This document shows positions 49,901 to 60,700 of a stretch of 64,000 nucleotides of DNA, piece after piece. A model generated the notes under the pieces. The model saw only the letters and a program-made list of their open reading frames with translations. It did not search any database and was not told where the DNA came from. Origin of the DNA: Heterobilharzia americana. Its lineage: Eukaryota; Platyhelminthes; Trematoda; Strigeidida; Schistosomatidae. Both the position numbers and the translations under genes were made by a program. Positions within the stretch are counted from its first letter, which is position 1. The number at the start of each line of letters is the position of its first letter. The DNA is taken from contig OX104130.1 in assembly GCA_944470555.2 (NCBI GenBank), positions 56,391,491-56,455,490 on the forward strand, written 5' to 3'.

Positions 49901-51339
49901 ATCTAGTTTTTTGCAAAGTGGTCGGTTGCGTTAACCACGTCTGCAGATAACTGAGGCCAACTTACTACTCATCGACTCGTTATAATCAGACTTACGTGAC
50001 TTTTTATCAGGGGTTACAGTAAGCTTTTCCTTGTCTGGAGACAGAATGTCAGAATGGAGATGTTTCCACCTGGTTTTCAAAAGCTTGATATGGCCTCATC
50101 TAGAGTTTGGGACTACAGTTTACTCCTCCTGTGACTGCAGAAAGAGGAAGCAAGTCTAAAATGCCTCCATAGGCGGTCGAAAAAAGTTTTTCAACGACTT
50201 AGGTTCTAAACATATGGGGACCGACTGGAAACTTTAGACCCATATCCTCTGTAATTTGGAAGACTAGAAGGGGATTTTTAATGTCATTTGATATCCTAAG
50301 CACTCCTGAACATCAAACTCGTTAACTATGCAAACTCAGTTGTAAAACCAATCTTGCAGGACACAAACACACACAGAAGTTATGCGCCTAAAATAGCAGT
50401 TTAGATATCAGGTGTAAGTTTTACTCCTTAAGAGTTGTTCCATGATAAAATATCCCCATGCAGAAGTACTTAAATGCCACTTATTAGAGTCCATTAAACA
50501 CCAACTTGATGCCTACTTGCAGTATGTGCAGAAGTTCAGTCACAACCAACATGGTTGTTCTATTTAGCTGAAATAATTTTATCTCTTTACCTGCTTCATA
50601 CATAGGTTAGCGATCAGAGAAATTTGTGATCTGTTGATCCTAGACACGAAAGCTACTCAAGCGAAAACTTCTTTTATCCCTTTAACCACCATTTGAAGCC
50701 ATTTAAATAAGTTAGAAATGGTTGTTATTACAGTTCATTAAATCAATAAATAAGTACAACCAGGGATTCTTAGGTATTTTACTTTAGTCATTATGGAATA
50801 AAAAGGTCTCCTCACTTGCTACATTAAGAAATGGAATTAGTCCCTTATCTCAATTCATACTGTTTTCATGAATGACACTGGCAGGGAAACAGTTTCAGGA
50901 TTCAGCAGTATCTATATTTTAAGCAATAAATCAAAATGCTGTATGCATGATTCATGTCAAAGAAATCTATTATAAGAGTATTTAGGATACAAGTTTTCAA
51001 GACAAGTACTCACGACGATTGTTGTCTTCTGGTTAGTGTGAACAGTCAGTTGTACACTAAACTGTTTATGATATTCTTTAGAATATTTGCAAATTCTGCC
51101 TAATCGAATTCATGATATACAAATAAACCCTGTGAATTGTAAGAAAATATTTTTTCATAACAATCATGACTGACACAAATCTATTAAAATTAACTGATAG
51201 GATAAAAGAAAGTTACATATGAACCAATGAACTGCTTACCGCATTTCAAGCACATACTATGCCATGCTTTTCCACCAGCTATCTTTCTTTCAGCAGCATA
51301 AACAGCTTTTTGGCATTTTGGACAGATTTCAGACGGCAT
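37867..51339 (-). CDS. CSRP: two-LIM-domain CRP/muscle LIM protein, five exons, complete
   Basis: A zinc-binding adaptor of the cysteine- and glycine-rich protein family; relatives sit on actin/alpha-actinin in muscle and in the nucleus. Exons in transcript order: 51339-51240, 45567-45393, 42864-42747, 41318-41216 and 37940-37867. The phases join to 189 codons plus TAA, the usual family length (about 190). LIM1 ligands are C6, C9, H27, C30, C33, C36, C54 and C57; LIM2 ligands are C112, C115, H135, C138, C141, C144, C164 and C167. Each LIM is followed by the family's glycine-rich signature ([12 protein letters not shown] and [14 protein letters not shown]). Introns are 1.4-5.7 kb and contain repeats. 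The orthologue group is clear; which vertebrate paralogue it corresponds to is not. Confidence 0.95.
38643..38735 (+). mobile_element. possible Penelope-like GIY-YIG C-terminal remnant
   Basis: The translation [20 protein letters not shown] then [13 protein letters not shown] resembles the extreme C-terminus of the GIY-YIG domain (xxxxWxxxxVLxxA....RxxxESLxI). The fragment is short, so the match is tentative. It runs directly into the left arm of the inverted repeat. Confidence 0.4.
38735..39400. repeat. long imperfect inverted repeat (arms about 290 bases)
   Basis: The left arm is about 38735-39035, the right arm about 39117-39400, with an 80-base loop. Paired landmarks: ACATTTACTTATCAAGC at 38829-38845 against the complement of GCTTGATAAGTAAATGT at 39304-39320, and GTAGTGTAAGAA at 38988-38999 against the complement of TTCTTACACTAC at 39151-39162. 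Differences are scattered, so it is old or has a low-fidelity origin. If Penelope-like 3' ends form both arms, it is a tail-to-tail pair of elements. Confidence 0.75.
39545..39695 (+). repeat. repeat X, plus copy
   Basis: Translation [20 protein letters not shown] then [16 protein letters not shown] aligns with the copy at 63250-63420 (MNIDNKLCPKRYPVDNSASV). It lies about 145 bases past the right arm of the inverted repeat. Confidence 0.65.
40625..40770 (-). repeat. repeat X, minus copy
   Basis: Minus-strand translation [16 protein letters not shown], then [15 protein letters not shown] after a stop, aligns with the 23440 copy. The hairpin GAGCAATAAATTGTGCTC is at 40752-40735, followed by GAAAC. 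Confidence 0.6.
41216..41318 (-). CDS. CSRP: CRP exon 4: second half of LIM2
   Basis: Acceptor CAACTAG/CTA at 41319/41318, donor AAAG/GTAATA at 41216/41215. It encodes [20 protein letters not shown], then [14 protein letters not shown], with H135, C138, C141, C144 and C164. The loop before C164 is two residues longer than in LIM1. Confidence 0.93.
41319..42746 (-). other. CRP intron 3
   Basis: Contains the RTE-B fragment at 41930-42190; otherwise nothing is recognised. Confidence 0.75.
41930..42190 (-). mobile_element. RTE-B 3' end fragment, antisense to plus strand
   Basis: The plus strand CCCTTGGGTTCCTAATGGAA at 41930-41949 is the reverse complement of the RTE-B end (compare CCCTTGGGTTCCTAGTGGAA at 12632-12651). 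Matching runs about 250 bases. A T-rich stretch just before it is the decayed tail. It has the same orientation as the LIM gene. Confidence 0.78.
42747..42864 (-). CDS. CSRP: CRP exon 3: linker and start of LIM2
   Basis: Acceptor AACTAG/T at 42865/42864, donor GGG/GTAAGT at 42747/42746. It encodes [40 protein letters not shown]112 and C115 begin LIM2. Donor and acceptor phases (1 in, 0 out) agree with both neighbours. Confidence 0.93.
42865..45392 (-). other. CRP intron 2
   Basis: About 2.5 kb of AT-rich DNA; nothing recognised. Confidence 0.7.
45393..45567 (-). CDS. CSRP: CRP exon 2: second half of LIM1 and glycine-rich region
   Basis: Acceptor CTATAG/GT at 45568/45567, donor ATGAG/GTGAGT at 45393/45392. 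It completes the Gly codon after C33 and encodes [53 protein letters not shown]. It enters in phase 1 and leaves in phase 2. Confidence 0.95.
45568..51239 (-). other. CRP intron 1 (5.7 kb)
   Basis: Contains a CR1-like remnant on the opposite strand (49300-50330) and a possible tiny RTE-like piece near 46620-46660 (AVR.. and YG/MDAV-like). The rest shows nothing I recognise. Confidence 0.7.
49300..50330 (+). mobile_element. degenerate CR1-like (SR1-type) non-LTR retrotransposon
   Basis: Plus-strand fragments in several frames follow CR1-like order: [10 protein letters not shown] near 49635, [12 protein letters not shown] near 49830-49865 (compare the KQHGFRKGRS motif), GCVNHVC near 49926, then the post-RT block [18 protein letters not shown] near 50080-50130 (compare YKALVRPHLEYG). 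After that come [12 protein letters not shown] and GRLEGDF near 50260. There are many stops. The class call rests on the PHLEFG and GFRK matches and their order. Confidence 0.55.
51240..51339 (-). CDS. CSRP: CRP exon 1: start codon and first half of LIM1
   Basis: Starts at ATG 51339-51337 (context AGTATGCCG) and ends TGCG/GTAAGC at 51240/51239. It encodes [33 protein letters not shown] and the first base of the next Gly. The first Met immediately precedes the first LIM cysteines, as in the family. No other in-frame upstream ATG without a stop was seen. Confidence 0.94.
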
Positions 51340-51561
51340 ACTTGATAAACTTTGTCAGAATTAAAATAAATGCGACGGTGCAATAAGTCTGAAGTGAATA
51401 TTTCTTCTTGTTGTTCTTTATTACTTAGTTAAGTTCCAGGGACTATTTTCGAAAAGTATTCTTCTGGTAGTTTACACGAAGATAATACAAGTGTGGAAGT
51501 GAATTCTTGTTTATCTCTCAACAATGCTTCAAATAAAATAAAATGTAATAACTTTGTGTGC

Positions 51562-51569
51562 TATTTATA
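51562..51569 (-). promoter_or_regulatory. candidate TATA box of the CRP gene
   Basis: TATAAATA on the minus strand, about 225 bases before the start codon. In such AT-rich DNA this could be chance. Confidence 0.3.
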
Positions 51570-52104
51570 AGTTTATATCTTTTGTTGTGTAGTATCTGGA
51601 GGGCCTTTTATGCAGGTATACTGTAGTATGAACAAGAGAGAAGGGAGGATGAGATACGGAAGAGAAGAGACGAGATAAAATATTGTATGTCTGTCTTACA
51701 CTTCTGCCTTATCGATCAGTATGTGCATACAACATCTGCGTGTAGTTTACGAAGATGTTGTTGATTGGTGAACAACTGGTCATCATGGACAATGATTTCA
51801 TAAAATTTATACAATTAGATAGAAGGTGGAATCAAGGTGTTTATCCCAACTGTCTGTCTAACCAAATCAATGAGGATGAACGTAAAAAGATTGCACGTAA
51901 CTGAAGAAACTGTGATCCTTCTAATTTTGATTGGTATAGTTGTCCAGCAGCAGGTACAACAAGTCACCATCTGAATTTTATAGTCAAATATTTCTCTTCT
52001 GATCAATAAACTTCTTATAATAGTAGTAGGTAGTAATATGATTAGACGATGTGTTAGTCTAAAGAAATGGTGTAATTCAGGAGATAAATTGTTTTATTAT
52101 TGCA

Positions 52105-52495
52105 GTAATGATGCTTGTAATTTCCCGTTTCTATACAGGGCCGAATTCCTCAACCTTTGTTGGCGGGTGGGCTCCTATGCGGATGCTTCGATGCTGCCGG
52201 TTATTCATGATGCTATATTGGCCTTGGTGACTGGCAGAGGAATCCAAGATGCATTTTGTCTTGCTTGGGACTCAGCAGCTGGATATACCCGCACCTCAGT
52301 GAGTGGTGTTGTTACCACTGAGGCCCGGACCAAGACCGTTGTCTATTAGGTCATTGGGGCACGCTATCCACCTCTTGTGCAGCATGCATCAGTTGTTGTA
52401 ATGACACTTGTAATTTCCCGTCGCTAAACAGGAATGAAATGCTCGAACTCTGTTGAGAAATTGGGTTCCCATGAGGATGCCTTGATACTGTTATA
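52105..52495 (-). mobile_element. Sm-alpha type SINE flanked by direct repeats
   Basis: A SINE body at about 52215-52385 (minus: ATATCCAGCTGCTGAGTCCC, CTTGGATTCC, tRNA-like head beyond) is flanked by related sequences at 52105-52200 and 52395-52495. These share CTTGTAATTTCCCG and a GGGYTCCYATG.GGATGC.TYGAT segment. The hammerhead core reads CTGCTGAG and AAAA, two changes from consensus. The 103-codon plus-strand frame 52038-52349 crosses it and is not a gene. Confidence 0.65.
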
Positions 52496-52499
52496 TTAT

Positions 52500-55400
52500 A
52501 ACTGGTGTTATCGTTGTTTTTGAATTCCTTAACTTTTATTAAAAAACACTTTTAAATAATCCTGGAAAATTGAACAACTTAGTGTGTTGTGAAACAGTGT
52601 GACGTAACGTACACACTTTACATCAACCTTAAAAAATACCACTGATAAGTCGTTTTTCTTAACTTCTTTGGCTTACGATAACCAATCAGTGATGAAACTA
52701 AGAAACAAGTCATGGAGCAATCCTGAAGAGTGGTAGATTATGATAAGGATGTGATTTGTGAACTAAATAGTTATCAAGATTCGTTTTATCCAAATCATTT
52801 TAATGATTTTAGTCAGTAATGAACACGGCAAGGACGCCAACTATTGAGTCTGCATTCTTCCAGATAGTTTGTACTAAAATACAACATTATTATGCTTTCT
52901 ATACAGTTTTCCTGCTTTACGCTGGAGTATATGTCAAGAATGGCGGAGATATGTTAGTCTAAAAGCATATTAAACAGAAAATCTCAAGCTGAGTTTTGGA
53001 AATTCGGTTCTTTAATCTCCTGAAGATTACTTCCAGACAATGTTAGCATTTTCTTTGGTCGTCTACCTCAAATGCACATTCCCATCTATTTTTAAACAAC
53101 TTCATACAGACAGAATACATTCATGACACTATTATGCTATAGCTTCGTTAGTCTGTTCATTCGAAGCGAGATATTCTACTTGGGATCCAGAAGCTAACCA
53201 TAATGAATATCATCCAGTGGATTTCATCTGAAGTCATTTTTAATAAAATCATGTTTCGCTGTATTACTCACATGTTGAAGCTTTCTACTTTGCTTCTTGT
53301 CAAATCATTGGCTGGACATACTTAATAGTTTTCTGTGATAAAAATGAAACAGATGTTTTGTAATATTTTTTAGTGAGATACCTACCAGTACTTGGTTATA
53401 CGTCTTAGCATACTTTGCACTGCTTAGTATGTTAAACCTGGAACGTGGTGATTTCAAGGATATTATTACTACTCCTACATACTTGCATATCTAAACAAAT
53501 AAATTCTAAAGACTAGATTCATACTACTTGACATTTTTCTGAAATTTCAAGATATTTAACACTTACTTATCAAAATGTAGGACAGTAAAATTCCGATGTT
53601 CGCTTAAAAGCGTGAAGATATAGCATTAAAGTGTCACACAATTACTAAAATCCTCTTAATTTGCTTTCATAACTTAGATATTTTCATAATATCGAGATCA
53701 TTTTCTAAAACCTTTTTATAAAAAGGTCATCGAAAAAGCTGTCTGGACTCATAATTACAATCCTTAATGTTTATAATAACTCATCCTGCCACTAACTCGG
53801 TGTGGCAGTGTCTGAATAAAATATGCTCATTTTTCTTATGAAAGTTATCAAGTGCATTGTAGTAAACCTGATGTCAACACAAAGGGAGTCCGTGTATTAG
53901 TGTATTCTGCATCTAAGTTAGCTACACATATTCTTATGTAGTGAAGTTCTTTAAATAAAAGTAATATTCGGAAAAGGTTCACTACTTCATGGCAAGTAGC
54001 GCTTATACTTTTTTAAATATAAATGTATCACGAAAAGAAAAATTCTTCTGTGATGTTTTACTCCCAATATTCTGGAATTACAGTGAACACAGACTGTGTA
54101 TAGCACTGCCAAAAAGTAAGACAGATTAAAAGTGAATTTAAGCTAATGGTTGTTGGTGTAGCTTATTTACTCGTAGAGATGCTATAGCTAATATGCGACA
54201 ACACATGAAGTACAAATGAAATAATTCATGGTTACAACATAAATTTTAACTAAATTGCAGTTTAAGCCTATTATTTCTGTGAATGGTTGTTGTTAAACGA
54301 AACCTATCAAACAGCTAGAAGCTTTGCCTACATAGGTCAGAGTGATAAAAATACCAAACAGCCATTTTTCTAATTCAGTATTGAGATCGTTGTTTTAGTC
54401 AGATGACTTTGATCTTGTCAGTGGAATCTACAGACTATCGTGGTCTATAACTGGCGATTTGCTTCAGTATATTCCCCCAGTTCATAATACTTCTTTTTCA
54501 AAGACTACAGTCTGGATGGCTTCCAATGAAATCTGAGTTGACATCATGGCTACCAAGTCAAGAAAGTTACTCAACTGCAATCTGTGGATGATTTCTTGAT
54601 TGTTCAGGATATTTTTAAAATAAGTTACTCGAAATGTTAGGTGTTCAATGTGCCAATTCTATTTTGTGACATTCATACCTGTTTGAAGTCGTACAGCACA
54701 TATCCATTTGCATTGTTGTTGCTCTTGTTCACAACGCTCAAATCTACCGCGTGTTAGGCAAGTTCTAATGATTTTTCGGGTAGCAGTTCATTCTGATTAG
54801 TCAATTCTAACATACAGTTAGGAACAGAAATCATTGAAAAACTAGATGTTTTGTAGCCCCCCATCTTGAAATGCTGTCTACATAGGTTTTTTAAGATATT
54901 CATCACGGTTCTGTTTCACAATACTTATATTTTGGTTTCTCTTATGGGTGTTTGGTTTTTAAGGCACTGAATGCATGGAGACAGTATTCTCTTGTTTGGA
55001 TGTGTTAAGCATTTTCTCTTACCTCAGACAATATGATCGATTAAAGTTAGCAGAGCAATAGATATAAGAAAAGCATGAAAATGCTCAGAAAACCTATAAG
55101 TAAGTAAATAAATAATCTCTTATGAACATTTTATGTATCGTATGAAAAAGTTGATTATTTGCTTGAATAATGGTTGGGTTTACAAAAAAAAATCTTTGCA
55201 AAAAAATGACGTAAGCTGAATAACTACTGAGGACTTAAAACTAATGAACATAAACAAGGCTCTGGCAGTGGTAGCAATCCAGTGTAAAATGGAACCTAGA
55301 ACCTACAAGCCTTATGATCAGTATATTTTTATTGAGCCAATATGTAGGAAGTCAATATCTGTCACTTCCTTGCTATGTCGTAGACTGAAGAGAAAAGTTT

Positions 55401-57690
55401 GATGTATTTCGGGAGACAGTGGTTCCAAACTACCTATTAAAATACCACCCATTAGGTTTCAGTTAAAATGTTAACAATAAAATTGTCATCAAATCGGGAG
55501 GTCAAACTGAAGCTAGTTATGAGAAATTTGCTTTATAAAGGCGGCAAGATTCAGGTTCCGAGATAATTTACCTGAATGACTATTACTTACCACTGGGCTC
55601 CTGAAAATATAGAACTGTTGAACTTTAAAAAGGTGTAAGTCACGAGGACTTCTGATTTCGTATGCAGTCGTATATAAGACCTTCAGCTCTTCTCTACGAA
55701 CGTTGTCATCAGATTCTAGCTAAAATGAAAGGAATTCATGGTGTCGTTCAAATACTGAGTAGCAAGCTGGGGTTATGCTTTGCGGTGAGGTTGTATACGA
55801 ATTTTGAGTTCATATCCTTTGGAACCAAATATTTTACAGGATTTGTTGGGTCTGAGTTAGCGTAACCTTACTTGGTGAACATGCGAATAGCATCTCAAGC
55901 TATCATCAAGACAATGCAGAGTTTCGTAATGTCTTGAGTTTAGGATCCATAGGTAGATGAGTACTTTTAAGGTTTCGAATCCACGGCTTCTGAAATATCT
56001 GACTGGAAGTTGCTGAGTAATATCAGGTGAACACTTCAATACTATCCATACAAAATGTTTGAAAAAAAATTGAGATGTATCGTGGTAAAAAGAAGCAAGG
56101 CCAAATCAAAGTCGAAAACGATTATCTGTACAATAAAATCAGCTACATTCTTCGAGGGAAAGTAGAAAAAATACACAGAAGCCATTATGAAACTTTATGC
56201 TCATGCTTATTCAGTTCATTTACGTGTCTCAACGAAGAGCTGTCACTTAGATGATTTATTAGATAGATAATGATATCTCTGTACAGTATATTAGTATACT
56301 AGTTAAAAGGTGTGGTAAACGGGTAGTAGAGTGTGTTAGTGTCGTATTGAAGAGTTCTTATTTTGTAATCTAGTGTAATTGATCATCAAAATGCTGAGAC
56401 AGTGAATTGTTTTACAATGTTCAATTTAGTAAATAAAAGTAATCCATTTTAATGCACAGATCCTACTGTTCGTTACTGCTTTCAATCGCAAGATTTAAAA
56501 GAGAATCCGAAAGTCCGGTAAAATTCTTGTTGTTCTTAGTTGATTTCAGCAATAAGGCATAATTTTATTGACTGGGCGTCAAAAAAGACCACGAAATGTG
56601 ATCAATATGCTTCTGCCTGGACAGTGAATCGCAATACGGTATTATCTCGGCATACATCCCAAGGGGAGCATTTCTTCGGTTGCTAGAAAATAACTCATAT
56701 TTATAAAAAATTATTTGTCTTTATTCAACCAATTAAACATGTGAATAACTTCCTATTTTCATGTTTTAAATAACAAATTTTGAAAAATATTTTATTTTCG
56801 TAAAAATGCCAATCTTAAATTTTGTACATCAGCTGTTATAAAAGTAGTAATATCTAGTACGAAGTGCATTTAAAAAGCAGAAATCCCCATCTGAATCCTA
56901 TTTCTTTCTCTCTCTTCTTTTTTATCTGGATAACTATTCATTTTCATATTAACCTACCAGTTATAACCAGAAAAATGTTCATTTGCACAAACAAATAGTT
57001 CTTTAAACACAAATGTTTACCTGTCAAAGTACTTTTATTCACATTTTTTTAGCATTCTTAATTTTGTTTCTTCTGTTGAAGTACATACTATATTTTTCAT
57101 TGTTACAAAACACTGATTGTTACTGAAGTAGTGTTTTAAATTCAAATGAAATATTGGTGTCCTGAGTTCACCTGGGGATATGTATACCACTAGTTGAAAG
57201 AGATTGACCTAAAAGTGAATAGATTTAAATAAAATTTTGTTTTTAGTTTTAAGTTTACTTATGGAAGATAGCAAGCTGTCGAATCATTGTGATGATCGAG
57301 GGTAATCATGAAGTGACTTCAAGCTGGAGAAATATTGGAATATATGAATTTGGGACCTATAATAATTATTTGTTACTCACTGATAATTAGTATTTGTTGT
57401 CTTCCTAGAAACTATCCTAGTGTCAACAAATTTATGCATATATCCCAGTTAGTTTGATGAAGTTTGCCTTATGAAAAGCTTAGAAGTAACGGTAATTTTC
57501 AAGTGTAAAGGTTTTGATTTCGAAAATAACAGGAGATTGGGTTTAAAAGATTCATGAAAGGGAATACTGAAACTTATTTAAGTGCAAAATGTGTACTTGT
57601 TGGCCTTCTATGATTTTGCAATTCGTATATTCAAGCTGACTTTCAGGATTAGCTTTTTGATGATGAAATGCATTGGAAAGACTAATTTAT
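52500..57690. other. AT-rich DNA, nothing recognised
   Basis: No frame longer than about 70 codons, no splice-consistent coding and no repeat family I recognise with confidence. Confidence 0.55.
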
Positions 57691-57697
57691 CGTAATT

Positions 57698-57740
57698 ACG
57701 GATAGTGGCTAGCAGTGACATCCAGGACGTGGGTTTCATA
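57698..57740 (-). mobile_element. SINE 3' end, truncated
   Basis: Minus strand GAAACCCACGTCCTGGATGT then CACTGCTAGCCACTATCC: the cleavage-site half of the hammerhead with a GTC triplet, without the upstream core. Confidence 0.65.
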
Positions 57741-60700
57741 TTAAAGTCTAATTTTTACATGAAATTTAACATGATAATAGTTATATATATTCACCAGCAA
57801 CTGGAGAACAACACTGGAAACATGAAAAAATATCTGATGATAATTTAGAAGACTCGTTACCTAAAATTGAAAAACTAAGGAAAAAGTGGATGCTCAATTG
57901 GATTCACTACTAGAGGTGACTGAATCAAACTGAATAACTTTCAAAGATCACTTCTTTACTTTAAACAGTTTCATGTTGTTGGTAAAATACACAGAAAACT
58001 AAAATCTACACTAGATAAAGAAAATCCTTTAACCAAGTTATTTCTTTTGTTTTCAGACAGCTAATTGACTAGCATAATTAAGATACACAGATATTCCACT
58101 GATGTGATTCATGGCAGTGTAAAGCTGCTTTCATGTCTTTGCAAAGCAATTACACTAAACAAGGAAAGGAGGAAGGGATTACTTGAGGGTTTTGAACATG
58201 TCTGGAAAAGTCATTTGTCACACTGAATCACATAGTTTCAGAATTATTATCATTCTGCCTGCGATGTATGTGGGATATGAAGTAGATACTTTACAATTTC
58301 TCAGAAAAACCAGTAAGTGAAATGGTTTCTACCTGTCCTGAACTTCTGCAACCACTACAATAAATGACTGAAGTCAATGCTATATCCTCAAAAAACTATC
58401 GCCTATCTTTGGTTTCCTTTTCTTATCGGATAAGATTTTAATATTTCGAGTTCAGCTGAAATTTCAGTTTACACACAACTGGAATGAACATGTGGTATTT
58501 TGTACTTTTTGTTCCCAGGGTATCACTATCTTACCAGCCCACTCGTTGACTTTAGTCGTCACTATTTTTGAAATTCTTGACATATTTTTACAGTCTATCT
58601 CAGTTTCTTCTGAAATTTTCACTTAGATATATGAGAACTTAATTGCTTTTTCTACCGATCGACTCAACAATGACTTTAAATGTATTATTTCTTCTTGTAG
58701 CTTACTTAACATTTAGGCAGTGTGAACTACATACAGATGAAAAGAACTCAAAAGAACGAAACGGATGGGTATTATTTTGCTGGAGTATCATTTTCTATCG
58801 TTCGAACCAAGTTACTTATGTGGATTCTTCGGCAATCAGCAATTTCTTTTCACCTCAAATCATCACCCCATGACTTAATGCCAGTTTATCAAACTGAAGC
58901 TATCTAAGTAAATCTCATCAGCAATTCATTCTTAGAGAAATGACCTATATGTCACCTTTAATTCATTGTGAAGTTTCACTTGAAATATGATTGGAGCATT
59001 GGTGTACAGGAGAGGAAACAAGTTAGCTGACACTGTGGCAAGCCGTTAAGGTAAACTATGATTTTTCCAACTGGAACTTAAAAGTTAACTTCCTAATCCA
59101 TATGAATAACCTTGCACCAAATCGTTTGGACAGACGTAAGTCGAAATGCTGTACTCTTACCACAATATCGTTTTTTTCTGATAAAATATTGTCTAACCCG
59201 CTGGTTTTGTGTATCAAAGTGCTAAAAATGACCATCTTTTTCATATTTTACTTACTTTTTTCACGACGGTTAATTCAAACAGAATTACATAATCAGAGTA
59301 CTAAACTTCTTCTGGTATTCTAAAACTTCTCACGTGAAAATCCAAATGATATTTTATACAATTTTATATATTACTGGAAATTTGATTTTATTCATTTCGA
59401 CGTATAAGCTAGAAGTAGGTTGCTGAGTGAAATGCTGGAGACATATATCGAAGATTCTGAGACTAATGCCATTAGGAAATATGTCTAGTGTCTACTTTCT
59501 TATTGAGTGATTCAGACCTATGAGCCCACTTTTTCAGTGTCACCAGAGTCACGACAAATGATCCAGTGACTGAATTCGATTATTAAAAAAGCCCAACTAT
59601 AAGCGACACAACCATCATAGTTTCAATATGTATTGCACACGTAAGCTTCAATATTTCAAATCCACTACAGTTAAGTCAGCTAATTATTCTATTCTGTCAG
59701 TCACAGCATCTCCTGAAACCATCAACACCTTTTAAAGAGAATCATTTCACGGATCCAAGTATAATTTGTAATTGCTTTATTCAATAGGGTATGTTTTTCA
59801 TGAAATGTTATCACTGAATGCAGCATAAGCGGAATCTCTGCTGAAGATTTCACTAAACGTAATGATTATTGAAAAATGACGGAAGTTTCAGTAAAATGCC
59901 ACAAAATGTGGAAAAAAATGGTGGTGAACAAATGCAACAGAAGTTTTTCGTTGTATGACTTATTATTACTTGTTATTGTTATTGCTTATTGTGAAAAAGA
60001 GTAGTCTACATGAAATCTTTCTATATATCAACTGTATATTTGATACCATTAAGCTTTTCCAAGAAAGTCAGGTTCTATAACTATAAATAAGACATTTTAG
60101 AACTGCATGAGTGGAATATAAGAGAACAGGTTCATAAAAATAAACATTTCCAAGAAGTTACTACACTCACCTAGACACCCAGAATACAAGCGTGGATAAG
60201 ATTCAACAACAAAGGTAAAGTTACAGAAAATATGTTCAACCGAGTTAAGCGCATTGCTACAAAAGATGGAAGAAGAGAACCGAAGTCAACGTAAAAGGTT
60301 TTGTAAATATTGTAAAAATTATGTTAGTAAAATATAGAACGTGAAGCTGACATGTGATAAGACTGTTTCTAAGATGAATAGAAAGAAACTATATACAGCA
60401 ACTACTCGTACAACTAGCATAACATGCAACTCTGTCAGAAACCTAGAAGATCAGTAAAACTGTTTTATGCAGTAAAATGGAGCTAATGGGGTGCAGTATA
60501 ACTGAGAAAGTCACTCGAATGGGTAAACTAGGGGACACAGAAATATATGTAATATACAAAACACACTATTAGTACCTGAGCTCATAGCAAAAGCATGAGG
60601 AGGAATCGATGTGGTAAATACACATACTAGGGACGACGACTGAAATCGATTTCAATAGAATCTAAGTTCTGCAAAATGGATTCATTTTGTACGGAGAAAA

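Noticed and set aside
52038..52349. 103-codon plus-strand frame
   Set aside because: It crosses a SINE on the opposite strand and its flanking repeat.
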